DNA of 26,789 nucleotides, from contig JANQKO010000099.1 of the NCBI GenBank assembly GCA_028281075.1, positions 1-26,789 on the forward strand. The letters run 5' to 3'. Position 1 is the stretch's first letter; each line of letters begins with the position of its first letter. Positions 7,099 to 15,279 of the stretch are shown here, in pieces. This stretch comes from Alphaproteobacteria bacterium. GTDB taxonomy: Bacteria > Pseudomonadota > Alphaproteobacteria > GCA-2731375. A program made the translations under genes and the position numbers. A model generated the notes under the pieces. That model ran no database searches and had not been told where the DNA came from. It saw only the letters and a program-made list of their open reading frames with translations.

Positions 7099-7129
7099 GG
7101 CGCGCCCGGCGTTTCGCCGCCGGCGCGCC
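7099..7129 (+). terminator. GC-rich stem-loop after the second citrate synthase
   Basis: GGCGCGCC (7099-7106) pairs with GGCGCGCC (7122-7129), and GGCG (7108-7111) with CGCC (7115-7118), around a TTT loop and an internal bulge. It starts 6 bases after the citrate synthase stop. No T-tract follows, so it may only stabilise the 3' end or separate this gene from the next. Confidence 0.4.
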
Positions 7130-7146
7130 CGCGCTATGCTGTCGGC

Positions 7147-8019
7147 ATGGCGGAACTGACGCACGAACAGATCACCGCGTTCCGGCGCGACGGCTACCTG
7201 ATGGTCGAACGGGCGGTCGATGCCGCGCTGCTGGCGGCGATGCGCCGGCAGCTCGACGACTGGATCGACGAGAGCCGGGGCCATGCCGGGAACTGGGGCG
7301 AAACCGCCGGCGGGGCGCTCCGGTTCGACCTGGAGGCGGGACACGCGGCCGACGCGCCGCGGCTGCGGCGGATCAACAACCCGGCTGAGGTTTCAGACGC
7401 TTTCCATGCCGCCACCTTCGACAGCCCGCTGGCCGCGATGGTGGCCGACCTGATCGGTCCCGACGTCAAGTTCCACCACGGCAAGATCAACAGCAAGCTG
7501 CCGCGCACCGACAGCCGGGTCGGCCTGCATCAGGATTTCTCCTATACCCCGCACACCAACGACGACATCGTCACGGCTCTGCTGCTGCTGGACGACATGA
7601 CGGCCGCCAACGGCCCGTTGCGGGTGGTGCCCGGCTCGCACCGCGAGGGACAGAAGAGCCTGTGGCACGACGGCGTGTTCACCGGCCAGGTCGCCGCCGA
7701 CGTCGCGGCCGGCGTCGAGAACCGGCTCGTGACGCTGACCGGCCGGTCCGGCGACGTCTGCCTGATGCATACCAGCCTGCTGCACGGTTCGGCGCCGAAC
7801 GCGTCGGACCAGCGCCGGACGCTGTTCATATCCGTCTACGCGGCGGCCGACGCGGTGGCGCTGGCGGCCTCGCCGCTGCCGAACCGGTTCGAGAACCGCG
7901 TCGTCGCCGGACAGGCGGTCCGCACGGCGCGGCTGACGGTCGACAGGATCGAGCTGCCGGCCGCGTCGCACAGCGGCTCGTTCTTCAATCTGGCGGGGCA
8001 GGGCACGAATTCGGGCTGA
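7147..8019 (+). CDS. Phytanoyl-CoA dioxygenase (PhyH) family protein
   Basis: A 290-residue Fe(II)/2-oxoglutarate-dependent oxygenase of the PhyH superfamily. The iron triad is visible: His128 and Asp130 in GLHQDFSY, and His213 in LLHGSAPNAS. The Arg at 223-224 (DQRRTLFISV) would bind 2-oxoglutarate. Around 145-165 lies the typical LDDMTAANGPLRVVPGSHR segment. The N-terminal FRRDGYLMVERAVD is also characteristic of the family. The substrate is unknown; bacterial members hydroxylate acyl-CoAs, ectoine or other small molecules. No Shine-Dalgarno is evident, but TATGCT at 7135-7140 lies 7 bases before the ATG and resembles a -10 box, so a leaderless transcript is possible (inference). Confidence 0.9.
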   Translation: MAELTHEQITAFRRDGYLMVERAVDAALLAAMRRQLDDWIDESRGHAGNWGETAGGALRFDLEAGHAADAPRLRRINNPAEVSDAFHAATFDSPLAAMVADLIGPDVKFHHGKINSKLPRTDSRVGLHQDFSYTPHTNDDIVTALLLLDDMTAANGPLRVVPGSHREGQKSLWHDGVFTGQVAADVAAGVENRLVTLTGRSGDVCLMHTSLLHGSAPNASDQRRTLFISVYAAADAVALAASPLPNRFENRVVAGQAVRTARLTVDRIELPAASHSGSFFNLAGQGTNSG

Positions 8020-8047
8020 CCGGGCCCGGGATTGTTTTCCGCCTAGA

Positions 8048-8059
8048 AACAATATTGTT
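8048..8059. promoter_or_regulatory. Perfect 12-base palindrome AACAATATTGTT
   Basis: AACAATATTGTT is a perfect palindrome in an AT-richer patch, 65 bases upstream of the glutathionyl-hydroquinone reductase start and 28 after the PhyH stop. A related ATTGTTTTCCGCC / ATTGTTCCGCC direct repeat overlaps it (from about 8032 and 8054). It looks like an operator for a dimeric repressor, but no regulator gene is adjacent and the binder is unknown. Confidence 0.4.
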
Positions 8060-8124
8060 CCGCCTGGTGGCTTTGTGGCGGCGGCGTGCCCACTTATATG
8101 TCGTCGAAACAGGGGAGTGGCGGC

Positions 8125-9090
8125 ATGGGCATGCTGATCGACGGCGCCTGGGTCGAGGACGACGCCAAATACCGGCAATCCGGCGGCAGGTTCGTCCGCC
8201 GGGAATCGCATTTCCGCGACTGGGTGACGGCGGACGGATCGTCCGGCTATCCGGCCGAGGCCGGGCGCTATCACCTCTACGTCGCCGCCGCCTGCCCCTG
8301 GGCGCACCGCACGATCCTGTTCCGCAAGCTGAAGGGACTCGAGGACGTGGTTTCGCTCAGCTACGTGGACCCGGTGGCGCTGGCCGGCGGCTGGGCCTTC
8401 ACCGGCGAACCAGACCCGCTGTTCGGCGCCGGCTTCCTGCACGAGATCTACCAGCGCGCCGACCCGGCCCATACCGGCCGGGTGACCGTGCCGGTGCTGT
8501 GGGACAAGCGGACCGGCGGCATCGTGAACAACGAGTCGTCCGAAATCATCCGCATGTTCAACAGCGCCTTCGACGCCGTCGGCGACGCCGCCGTCGACTA
8601 CTATCCGGCCGCGCGGCGGGCCGAGATCGACGCGGTCAACGCCATCGTCTACGACCGGGTCAACAACGGCGTCTACAAGTGCGGCTTCGCCCGCACGCAG
8701 GCGGCCTATGACGAGGCGTTCGATGCCTTGTTCGCGGCCCTCGACGACCTGGAGCGGCGCCTGGGCGGGCAGCGCTATCTCGTCGGCGACCGTCCGAGCG
8801 AGGCCGACTGGCGGCTGTTCACCACGCTGGTCCGGTTCGACGCGGTCTATTTCGGGCATTTCAAGTGCAACCTGCGGCGCATCGCCGACTACCCGAACCT
8901 GTCGAACTATCTGCGCGAGCTCTACCAGATGCCCGGCGTCGCCGAGACGGTCGATCTGCAGGACTTCAAGACCCACTATTACGCCAGCCAGTTGTCGGTG
9001 AACCCGACCGGCATCGTCGCGCGCGGGCCGGAAACGGACCTGGACGCGCCGCATGACCGCGGCCGTTTCGCCGCCGCCGCGGCCGAATAG
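8125..9090 (+). CDS. Glutathionyl-hydroquinone reductase-like GST (YqjG/ECM4 family)
   Basis: A 321-residue protein of the Xi-class glutathione transferases, which reductively remove glutathione from glutathionyl-hydroquinones using a second glutathione. The catalytic motif CPWAHR (Cys57) sits in AAACPWAHRTILFRKLKGL. Other family signatures are TVPVLWDK, the glutathione-binding NNESSEIIRMFN (cis-Pro loop plus Glu-Ser), YDRVNNGVYKCGFA in the helical domain, and LTTL-type TTLVRFDAVYFGHFKCN. I chose the ATG at 8125 because AGGGGAG lies 7 bases upstream and it gives the normal family N-terminus (MGMLIDGAW); the frame is open back to 8086. It is cytoplasmic and probably protects against quinones. 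Confidence 0.92.
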   Translation: MGMLIDGAWVEDDAKYRQSGGRFVRRESHFRDWVTADGSSGYPAEAGRYHLYVAAACPWAHRTILFRKLKGLEDVVSLSYVDPVALAGGWAFTGEPDPLFGAGFLHEIYQRADPAHTGRVTVPVLWDKRTGGIVNNESSEIIRMFNSAFDAVGDAAVDYYPAARRAEIDAVNAIVYDRVNNGVYKCGFARTQAAYDEAFDALFAALDDLERRLGGQRYLVGDRPSEADWRLFTTLVRFDAVYFGHFKCNLRRIADYPNLSNYLRELYQMPGVAETVDLQDFKTHYYASQLSVNPTGIVARGPETDLDAPHDRGRFAAAAAE

Positions 9091-9148
9091 GCGCGGTCGC
9101 GGCGCCATGACCGGCCCGGTTCGCGGCGCCCGGCGTCCGGCTTGAGCC

Positions 9149-10018
9149 ATGCTCGCCGGCCTGCTGTCGCCCGACAATCCGGCGTTTCAGAGCGCCGTGC
9201 TGCCGTTTCTTCTGGCCGCTGCCGCGGCCGGCCTGATCCGGCTGGCGGGCGGCGGCGGCCGCGGTGCCCTGCTGGCCGGCGCCGCCGTCGGCCTGGCGCT
9301 GCTCGCCGCCTATGTCGCCGTGCTCGGCACGCCGCCGTTGCCGCCCCGGTCGTCCGGACAGAAGCTGTTCTACGTCGCCGCCGCCGGTCTGGTGCTCGGC
9401 ATCGTGCTGGATCTGGGCCGCGTGCGGGGGCGGGGCCTTGCCCTCGTGCTGCTGGCGTTCGTCGCCGCCGCGTCGGTCTGGGTCGGCTGGCCGGCCTGGA
9501 ACCGCCTGGCGGCGGCGCCCGATACCTGGATGCCGGCGGTGACGCTGTTGCTGCTTCTGCTCGCCGCCTGGTCACTCGCGCGTGCCGCGGCGAACGGGAT
9601 CGCGGCGGCGGTGATGCTGCTGGTTGCCGCCGCCGGTCTGGCCATCGTCGCGTTGACCGCGAACTCGGCCTCGCTGTCGCAGATCGCCGGCGCGCTCGCC
9701 GCCGCCGTCGGCGGCTTCCTGGTCTGGAACTGGCCGACGGCGCGGTTTCCCGTCGCCGGCGCGCTGCTGTTCGGCGCCATGGGCGCCTTCGCGGCGCTGG
9801 CGACGCAGGCGTCCCTGTTCACCCGGGCCGATCCGTGGACGCTGGCGCCGCTGGCGCTGGTGTTTCTGGCCGCGGCGCCGGCGGCGCGGCTGGGCATCGG
9901 TGGCGCGGCGGTACGGGCCGCGCTGTCGCCGCTCGTGCTCGGATTTTGCGCGGCGCTGCCGGCCGCGCTCGCGGTCGCCCTGGGCTTCTGGCTCAACGGC
10001 GGCGTCTATACCGGCTGA
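9149..10018 (+). CDS. Polytopic membrane protein of unknown function
   Basis: A 289-residue, extremely hydrophobic Ala/Leu/Val-rich protein. I count about nine likely membrane helices, starting near residues 17-33, 41-60, 72-89, 95-113, 128-145, 150-170, 178-195, 203-222 and 228-285 (probably two). Short loops contain PPLPPRSSGQK and WNWPTARFPV. No conserved charged pairs or catalytic motifs stand out. The length and the PPLPPRSSGQKLFYV loop recall small conserved alphaproteobacterial inner-membrane proteins, but I cannot assign a family. It lies 58 bases after the reductase and 41 before YceI, all on one strand, so co-transcription is possible. Confidence 0.7.
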   Translation: MLAGLLSPDNPAFQSAVLPFLLAAAAAGLIRLAGGGGRGALLAGAAVGLALLAAYVAVLGTPPLPPRSSGQKLFYVAAAGLVLGIVLDLGRVRGRGLALVLLAFVAAASVWVGWPAWNRLAAAPDTWMPAVTLLLLLLAAWSLARAAANGIAAAVMLLVAAAGLAIVALTANSASLSQIAGALAAAVGGFLVWNWPTARFPVAGALLFGAMGAFAALATQASLFTRADPWTLAPLALVFLAAAPAARLGIGGAAVRAALSPLVLGFCAALPAALAVALGFWLNGGVYTG

Positions 10019-10059
10019 TCCGCCGGGGTTTTTCGCACAACAGGAAGGGAGTGCTGCAG

Positions 10060-10641
10060 ATGAAACCGTTTCGTGTTCTGGGTCTCGCCGCCGCCGTCGT
10101 CGCGCTTGGCGCGCTGCCGGCGAGCGCCGTCGACAGGCTGGAGATCGATCCGGCGCATACCAACATCGCCTTCATGATCGATCACCTCGGCTATTCGATG
10201 ACGCTCGGCCGGTTCGCCGCGTTCGACATCGCCCTGGCGTTCGATCAGAACCAGGTCGCGAACAGCAGCCTGAACGTCACGGTGAAGACCGACAGCCTGT
10301 CGACCTTTCATGCCAAGCGTGACGAGCACCTGCGCTCGCCCGACTTCTTCAACACGGCCGAGTTTCCCGAGATGACCTTCGTCTCGACCGCGATCGAGCA
10401 GACCGGCGAGAAGACCGGCCGGGTGACGGGCGATCTCACCCTGCTGGGCGTGACCCGGCCGGTGACGCTCGACGTCACCTTCAACAAGGCCGCGCCGCAC
10501 CCCTTCAACAAGAAGATGACGGTCGGCTTCTCGGCCCGCGGCATGCTGAAGCGCTCCGATTTCGGCATGGCCTACGGCTTGCCGGCCGTTGGCGACGAGG
10601 TCCAGCTCATCATCGAAGCCGAGGCCGTCAAGCCGGAGTAG
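10060..10641 (+). CDS. YceI family periplasmic protein
   Basis: A 193-residue YceI-like lipocalin-type protein, a family that binds isoprenoid or other lipophilic molecules in the periplasm. The signal peptide is clear (MKPFRVLGLAAAVVALG, cleavage at ASA-VD near residue 23). The conserved YceI landmarks are present: LEIDPAHTNIAFMIDHLGYSM at the start of the mature protein, GRFAAFDIALAFD, the RDEHLRSPDFFNTAEFPEMTF block (87-107), and GDLTLLGVTRPVTLDV. A GGAAGGGAG ribosome-binding site precedes the ATG at 10060; the much longer upstream frame is an artefact. The gene ends before two hairpins. Confidence 0.95.
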   Translation: MKPFRVLGLAAAVVALGALPASAVDRLEIDPAHTNIAFMIDHLGYSMTLGRFAAFDIALAFDQNQVANSSLNVTVKTDSLSTFHAKRDEHLRSPDFFNTAEFPEMTFVSTAIEQTGEKTGRVTGDLTLLGVTRPVTLDVTFNKAAPHPFNKKMTVGFSARGMLKRSDFGMAYGLPAVGDEVQLIIEAEAVKPE

Positions 10642-10654
10642 GCCGGCAAGGCCA

Positions 10655-10682
10655 CGAATAGGGGCCTACAGGCCCCTATTCG
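10655..10682. terminator. 13-bp hairpin after YceI
   Basis: Positions 10655-10667 are perfectly complementary to 10670-10682 (CGAATAGGGGCCT and its reverse complement), 13 bases after the yceI stop. There is no following T-tract, so it may act as a 3' stabilising hairpin or bidirectional terminator. Confidence 0.6.
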
Positions 10683-10714
10683 AATGATCTCCCACCCGCG
10701 ATATACGTTAACCC

Positions 10715-10753
10715 TGAGGGCGGCCGTCCCGCGGCCGCCCTCAAGCTTTTCTT
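10715..10753 (+). terminator. Strong intrinsic terminator
   Basis: GAGGGCGGCC (10716-10725) and GGCCGCCCTC (10733-10742) form a perfect 10-bp GC stem with a 7-base loop, followed by AAGCTTTTCTT. This is the best Rho-independent terminator in the window. It separates YceI transcription from the downstream glycosyltransferase genes. Confidence 0.8.
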
Positions 10754-10860
10754 AAGCCGGACTGGCCACAATGCGGGCGCGCCGCCGACGGCCGCGCGCG
10801 GCAGCCGCTCGGCTTCGCTGCCGGGGCGGCGGGGGCCGATTTTCGGAACGGGACGGCGGT

Positions 10861-12099
10861 ATGTCCGGCATGATCGAATGGATGCGCCAGGCCGACTGGC
10901 TGGTCCGCCGACGGTTGATCGCCTATGCGGTGATCTTCATCGCCATGTATGCCGTCGTCCTCGTGTTCTGGCTGGCCCTCGGCGAGGGCGGCATCGACCG
11001 GAACGGCAAGCCGGTCGGCACCGACTTCGTCAATGTCTGGGCGGCGGGCAGCCTGGCGCAGGCCGATCGGGCGGCCGATGCCTACGACTACCTGAAGCAC
11101 CACGACGCCCAGAAGGCCGCGTTCGACGGCGCCCAGGTGCCGTATTACGGCTGGCACTACCCGCCGACGTTCCTGCTGGTCGCCCTGCCGCTGGCGCTGA
11201 TGCCCTATCTCGGCGCGCTGAGCGTCTGGCTGCTGGCGACCCTGCCGCTCTACCTGGCGGCGGCTTATCGGATTCTGCCGCGCGGGGAAACCCTGTTGCT
11301 GGCGCTCGCCTTCCCGGCCGTGTTCGTGAATATCGGTCATGGCCAGAACGGATTCCTCACCGCGGCCCTGCTCGGCGGCGGCCTGCTGCTGCTGGACCGC
11401 CGGCCGCTTCTGGCCGGCGTGCTGTTCGGGCTGCTGACTTACAAGCCCCAGTTCGGCCTGCTGATCCCGCTGGCCCTTCTGCTCGGCGGCTACTGGCGCA
11501 CGATGTTCGCCGCCGGCGGCACCGCCGCCTTCGTCGCCACGGCCTCGGTGCTGCTGTTCGGCCCGGAAAGCTGGATCGCCTTCATCGACAGCCTGGCGCT
11601 GACCCGGAACGCCATCATCGAGGACGGGGTGACCGGCTGGCACAAGATCATGAGCGTCTTCGCCGCGGCCCGGATGTGGGGCGCCGGTGTCGGGCTGGCC
11701 TATCTGGTCCAGGCGGTGGTCGGCGTCACGGCCGCCGTCGCGGTCCTGCGGCTGTGGGCGGCCGGCGCGCCGCACGGCTTGAAATGCGCCGCGCTGGTGG
11801 CGGCCACGCCGCTGCTGACGCCCTATGTCCTGGACTACGATCTGGTCATCCTGGCGCTGCCGATCGCCTGGCTGTCGGCCGACGGCCTCAAGCGCGGCTT
11901 CCTGCCCTGGGAGAAGCTGACGCTGGCCGCGGTCTGGCTGCTGCCGCTCCTGGCGCGGCTGATCGGGGCCGGCGCGTCGCTGCCGCTGACGCCGCCATTG
12001 CTGATGCTTCTCGTGTTTCTGATTTACCGCCGCGCGCGCGATCCGATGCTGGCCGGATCCACGGGCGCGCGCGCGCAACCGGGGGCGGCCCATGCCTGA
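10861..12099 (+). CDS. Polytopic membrane glycosyltransferase-like protein (DUF2029/GT87)
   Basis: A 412-residue protein with about ten membrane helices, matching DUF2029/GT87, polyprenyl-phosphate-dependent mannosyltransferase-type enzymes. After the first helix (about 20-42) comes a large loop with GTDFVNVWAAGSLA, the Asp-containing segment typical of these GT-C folds, then YYGWHYPPTFLL. GHGQNGFLTAALL and LLTYKPQFGLLIPLALL are further hallmarks. Tandem helices continue to about residue 390. The frame is open upstream to 10771, but that stretch is Arg-rich and unlike protein; the ATG at 10861 (or 10870) precedes MSGMIEW. The last 8 bases overlap the GT2 gene, implying coupling, so the GT2 partner may make the lipid-linked sugar this enzyme uses. 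Confidence 0.87.
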   Translation: MSGMIEWMRQADWLVRRRLIAYAVIFIAMYAVVLVFWLALGEGGIDRNGKPVGTDFVNVWAAGSLAQADRAADAYDYLKHHDAQKAAFDGAQVPYYGWHYPPTFLLVALPLALMPYLGALSVWLLATLPLYLAAAYRILPRGETLLLALAFPAVFVNIGHGQNGFLTAALLGGGLLLLDRRPLLAGVLFGLLTYKPQFGLLIPLALLLGGYWRTMFAAGGTAAFVATASVLLFGPESWIAFIDSLALTRNAIIEDGVTGWHKIMSVFAAARMWGAGVGLAYLVQAVVGVTAAVAVLRLWAAGAPHGLKCAALVAATPLLTPYVLDYDLVILALPIAWLSADGLKRGFLPWEKLTLAAVWLLPLLARLIGAGASLPLTPPLLMLLVFLIYRRARDPMLAGSTGARAQPGAAHA

Positions 12100-13111
12100 A
12101 ACAGCTATCAACTGGACGGCCGCGGCGATCCGCGACCTGGTCGCCGCCGTCGACGCGCCGCGCGTGGCGGTGCTGCTGCCATGCTACAACGAGGAGGCGA
12201 CGGTCGCCGATGTCGTCGCCGACTTCCGCGCCGCCCTGCCCGAGGCCGAGATCTACGTCTACGACAACGCCTCGACCGACGCGACGGCCGAACTGGCGGC
12301 CGCGGCCGGCGCGATCGTCCGCCGCGAGCCGCTGCGCGGCAAGGGCAACGTCATCCGCCGCATGTTCGCCGACATCGACGCCGACATCTACGTGATGGCC
12401 GACAGCGACGGCACCTACGACGCCACCGCGGCGCCGAAGCTGGTCGAGCGGCTGGTCGACGACAACCTGGACATGGTGGTCGGCACGCGCGCCGGTGGCG
12501 GCGCGGCGGCCTATCGCTGGGGCCACGTGTTCGGCAACCGGATGTTCAACAAGGTCGTGGCGATGCTGTTCGGCGACGGCCTGCACGACATCCTGTCCGG
12601 CTACCGCGTGTTCTCGCGCCGCTTCGTCAAGTCTTTCCCGGCCCTGTCGGCCGGCTTCGAGACCGAGACCGAGCTCAGCGTCCATGCCCTGGACCTGCGC
12701 CTGCCGGTGGCCGAGATCGAGACCGCCTACGGTGCCCGGCCCAGCGGCTCGGAAAGCAAGCTGCGCACCGTGCGCGACGGGATCTCGATCCTGTCGACCA
12801 TCATGCTGCTGTTCAAGGAAGTGCATCCGTTCTGGTTCTTCGGCGCGGTCTCGGCCCTGTTCGCGGCGCTGTCGCTGGGCTTGGCCTATCCGGTCGTCGT
12901 CGACTACCTGCTGACCGGCGAGGTGCCGCGGTTCCCGACCGCGATCCTGGCCACCGGCATCATGCTGCTCGCCTGTCTCGGCTTCGCCTGCGGCCTGATC
13001 CTGGACAGCGTCTGCCGCGGCCGGCGCGAGGCCAAGCGCATGTGCTATCTGGCGCTCGCCTCGGTCGGCGCGAAACGGCCGCCGGACGAACAGATCCATC
13101 CGCAAAGCTGA
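12092..13111 (+). CDS. GT2 family glycosyltransferase with C-terminal membrane helices
   Basis: A 339-residue GT2 (GT-A fold) transferase resembling polyprenyl-phosphate sugar synthases such as dolichol-phosphate mannose synthase. The nucleotide-sugar site begins with VAVLLPCYNEEATV (26-39). YDNASTDAT follows, then the metal-binding DSD motif at 104-106 (VMADSDGTYD). Acceptor-side motifs GNRMFNK and ILSGYRVFSRRF follow. Two membrane helices lie at about 246-272 and 283-305. The likely reaction is transfer of a sugar from a nucleotide donor to a membrane polyprenyl phosphate. It starts inside the end of the GT87 gene (ATGCCTGA), a typical coupled pair. Donor sugar and final product are unknown. 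Confidence 0.92.
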   Translation: MPETAINWTAAAIRDLVAAVDAPRVAVLLPCYNEEATVADVVADFRAALPEAEIYVYDNASTDATAELAAAAGAIVRREPLRGKGNVIRRMFADIDADIYVMADSDGTYDATAAPKLVERLVDDNLDMVVGTRAGGGAAAYRWGHVFGNRMFNKVVAMLFGDGLHDILSGYRVFSRRFVKSFPALSAGFETETELSVHALDLRLPVAEIETAYGARPSGSESKLRTVRDGISILSTIMLLFKEVHPFWFFGAVSALFAALSLGLAYPVVVDYLLTGEVPRFPTAILATGIMLLACLGFACGLILDSVCRGRREAKRMCYLALASVGAKRPPDEQIHPQS

Positions 13112-13246
13112 CCGCGCGTCTTGGCGCGGCGGCGAAAATGCCGCATTCTCTCGGCCAATCTTAATCTCGCGCGTCCGGCATCGGCGCCGGTCACCGGCCA
13201 GGGCCTGGCCGTGGACGGCCGCGGGCCGGTAGACGAAAGGTCTTTG

Positions 13247-14026
13247 ATGAGCGGCAATATCGTGATGCAAGGCGACGGCGACATCGCCACCGTGATCCTG
13301 CGCGCGCCGGACCGGCTGAACGCGCTGAACATGACCATGTGGGACGAGCTGCGCCGGGTATTCGAGGGGCTTGACGCCGACGGAAGCTGGCGTTGCATCG
13401 TCATTCGCGGCCACGGCGACAAGGCGTTCGCCGCCGGCGCCGACATCGCCGATTTCGAGGCCAACCGGTCCAGCGTCGAGAAGGCCCGCGCCTACGGCGA
13501 GGTCTTCCATGGCGGCCTGCACGCCGTCGCCAACTGCCGGCACCCGGTGGTGGCGCAGATCCAGGGCGCCTGCGTCGGCGGCGGGCTGGAGCTGGCCTGC
13601 TGCTGCGATATACGGATCTGTGGCGAATCCAGCCGCTTCGGCGTGCCGGTGAACCGGCTGGGCCTGGTCATGGCCTATCCGGAGATGCGGGCGTTGGTCG
13701 ACCTGGTCGGCAAGGCGGCGGCGCTGGAGATCGTGCTCGAAGGCCGCGTGTTTGGGGCCGGGGAGGCGCGCGAGAAAGGCTTGGTGAACCGCATCGTCGC
13801 CGATGACAGGGTCGGGGCCGAGGCGCTGGCGACGGCCGAACGGATCGCCGCCGGCGCGCCGCTGGTCGCGCGCTGGCACAAGCGGTTCGCCAACCGCCTG
13901 ATGGACCCGCGGCCGTTGAGCGCGGCGGAGCTGGACGAGGGCTTCGCCTGCTTCGGGACGGAGGATTTCCAGATCGGCTATAAAGCCTTCCTGGCGAAAG
14001 AGAAACCGGACTTCAAGGGACGATAG
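13247..14026 (+). CDS. Crotonase superfamily protein (enoyl-CoA hydratase/isomerase-like)
   Basis: A 259-residue crotonase-fold protein. The oxyanion-hole segments are clear: KAFAAGADIADF (59-70) and GACVGGGLELACCCDIRI (108-124). Glu115 matches the first catalytic Glu of enoyl-CoA hydratase, but the second (the Glu of the usual FGxPE) is Val135 in FGVPVNRLGL. It is therefore probably not a classical hydratase; an isomerase, hydrolase, decarboxylase or other crotonase chemistry is possible. The ATG at 13247 has GAAAGG upstream and gives the right length; the frame extends to 13121. The gene ends 2 bases before the CoA-transferase start, so the pair is an operon acting on the same acyl-CoA or its product. 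Confidence 0.9.
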   Translation: MSGNIVMQGDGDIATVILRAPDRLNALNMTMWDELRRVFEGLDADGSWRCIVIRGHGDKAFAAGADIADFEANRSSVEKARAYGEVFHGGLHAVANCRHPVVAQIQGACVGGGLELACCCDIRICGESSRFGVPVNRLGLVMAYPEMRALVDLVGKAAALEIVLEGRVFGAGEAREKGLVNRIVADDRVGAEALATAERIAAGAPLVARWHKRFANRLMDPRPLSAAELDEGFACFGTEDFQIGYKAFLAKEKPDFKGR

Positions 14027-14028
14027 AC

Positions 14029-15267
14029 ATGCCGATCGAGCGATCCGGCCCGCTGCAGGGCGTTACCGTTATCGAACTCTGCCACGTGATGGCCGGCCCG
14101 ACCTGCGGGCTGATGCTGGCCGACATGGGTGCCGATGTCATCAAGGTCGAGAAGCTCGACGGCGGCGACGACACGCGCCGGGCCCTGCCGCCCGACATCA
14201 ACGGCGAGCCGGCCGCCTTCATGATGATGAACCGCAACAAGCGCGGCATCGTCGTCGACCTGAAGACGGACGGTGGCAAGCACGTGCTGCGCCGGCTGCT
14301 GGAGAAGGCCGACGTCGTCACCGAGAATTACCGCAAGGGCACCATGGAGAAGCTGGGTCTGGACTACGCGGCCCTGCGCAAGGTCAATCCCGGCCTGATC
14401 ATGGCCTCGATCTCGGGCTTCGGCCGTACCGGCCCCTATGCCGACCGGCCGGGCTTCGATCTGGTGGCCCAGGGCATGAGCGGCCTGATGAGCATCACCG
14501 GCGAGAGCCCGGAACGGCCGCCGGTCAAGGTCGGCGCGCCGCTCTGCGACATCACCGCCGGGCTGCTGCTGGCGATGGGCGTGCTGGCCGCCTACACCCA
14601 CCGCCTGAAGACCGGCGAGGGGCAGGTCGTCGACACGTCGCTGCTGGAGGCCGGCATCACGCATACCTACTGGCAGTCCGCGATCTGCTTCGCCGACGGC
14701 AAGCCGCCGCTGGCCATGGGCTCGGCGCATCCGCTGAACGCGCCCTACCAGGCGGTCCGCACCAAGGACGGCTACATCAATATCGGCGCCGCCAACGTCA
14801 AGACCTGGGGCCTGTTCATCGAGGCCTTCGGCCTGCGGCGGCTGGGCGAGGACGAACGCTTCCAGGACAATGCCGGCCGCATGGCGAACCGCGAGGCGCT
14901 GATCGCCGAGATCGAGACCGCCTTCGCGCCGTTCACCAGCGCCGAGCTGCTGGACAAGCTGGAGCAGGCCGGCGTGCCGGCGGGGCCGATCTTCAACGTC
15001 CAGGAGATGCATGCCGACCCGCAGGTGCGGGCCCGCGACATGGTGCCGACGGTCGCCCACCCGGTCGCCGGTCCGGTGCAGACCATCGGCCTGCCGGTGA
15101 AGTTCTCCGACACGCCGGGCAAGGTCGGCGCGGCGGCGCCGACGTTCGGCCAGCACACCCGCGAGGTCCTGCTGGAACACGGCTTCGACGCGGCCGAGAT
15201 CGCCCGGCTCGCCGGCGAGAAGGCGATCCATGTCGGCGACGCGTCGACCGCCGACGCCGCCGATTAG
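14029..15267 (+). CDS. Class III CoA-transferase (CaiB/BaiF family)
   Basis: A 412-residue type III CoA-transferase, which moves CoA between an acyl-CoA donor and a carboxylic acid through an aspartyl-CoA-type intermediate. The family's opening block is present (LQGVTVIELCHVMAGPTCG, LADMGADVIKVE, DDTR). The catalytic Asp is Asp174 in KVGAPLCDITAG. Other landmarks are NRNKRGIVVDLK, ENYRKGTMEKLGL, SISGFGRTGPYADRPGFD and GVPAGPIFNVQEM. It immediately follows the crotonase gene (2-base gap), so this is a compact CoA-activation plus modification unit for a carboxylic acid. Substrates cannot be inferred from sequence alone. Confidence 0.95.
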   Translation: MPIERSGPLQGVTVIELCHVMAGPTCGLMLADMGADVIKVEKLDGGDDTRRALPPDINGEPAAFMMMNRNKRGIVVDLKTDGGKHVLRRLLEKADVVTENYRKGTMEKLGLDYAALRKVNPGLIMASISGFGRTGPYADRPGFDLVAQGMSGLMSITGESPERPPVKVGAPLCDITAGLLLAMGVLAAYTHRLKTGEGQVVDTSLLEAGITHTYWQSAICFADGKPPLAMGSAHPLNAPYQAVRTKDGYINIGAANVKTWGLFIEAFGLRRLGEDERFQDNAGRMANREALIAEIETAFAPFTSAELLDKLEQAGVPAGPIFNVQEMHADPQVRARDMVPTVAHPVAGPVQTIGLPVKFSDTPGKVGAAAPTFGQHTREVLLEHGFDAAEIARLAGEKAIHVGDASTADAAD

Positions 15268-15279
15268 CGCCGGCCGGTG

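Noticed and set aside
9142..10641. A 499-codon plus-strand frame that would fuse an upstream region to YceI
   Set aside because: The upstream part is a shifted shadow of the membrane-protein gene; a ribosome-binding site and signal peptide place the YceI start at 10060.
10799..10823. CGGCAGC/GCTGCCG stem upstream of the GT87 gene as a riboswitch
   Set aside because: A single 7-bp stem in a GC-rich leader is expected by chance and no conserved riboswitch core is recognisable.
10741..13879. Long minus-strand frames (456 and 663 codons) under the glycosyltransferases and crotonase
   Set aside because: His/Gln/Arg-rich low-complexity translations antisense to genes with clear motifs; no ribosome-binding sites.
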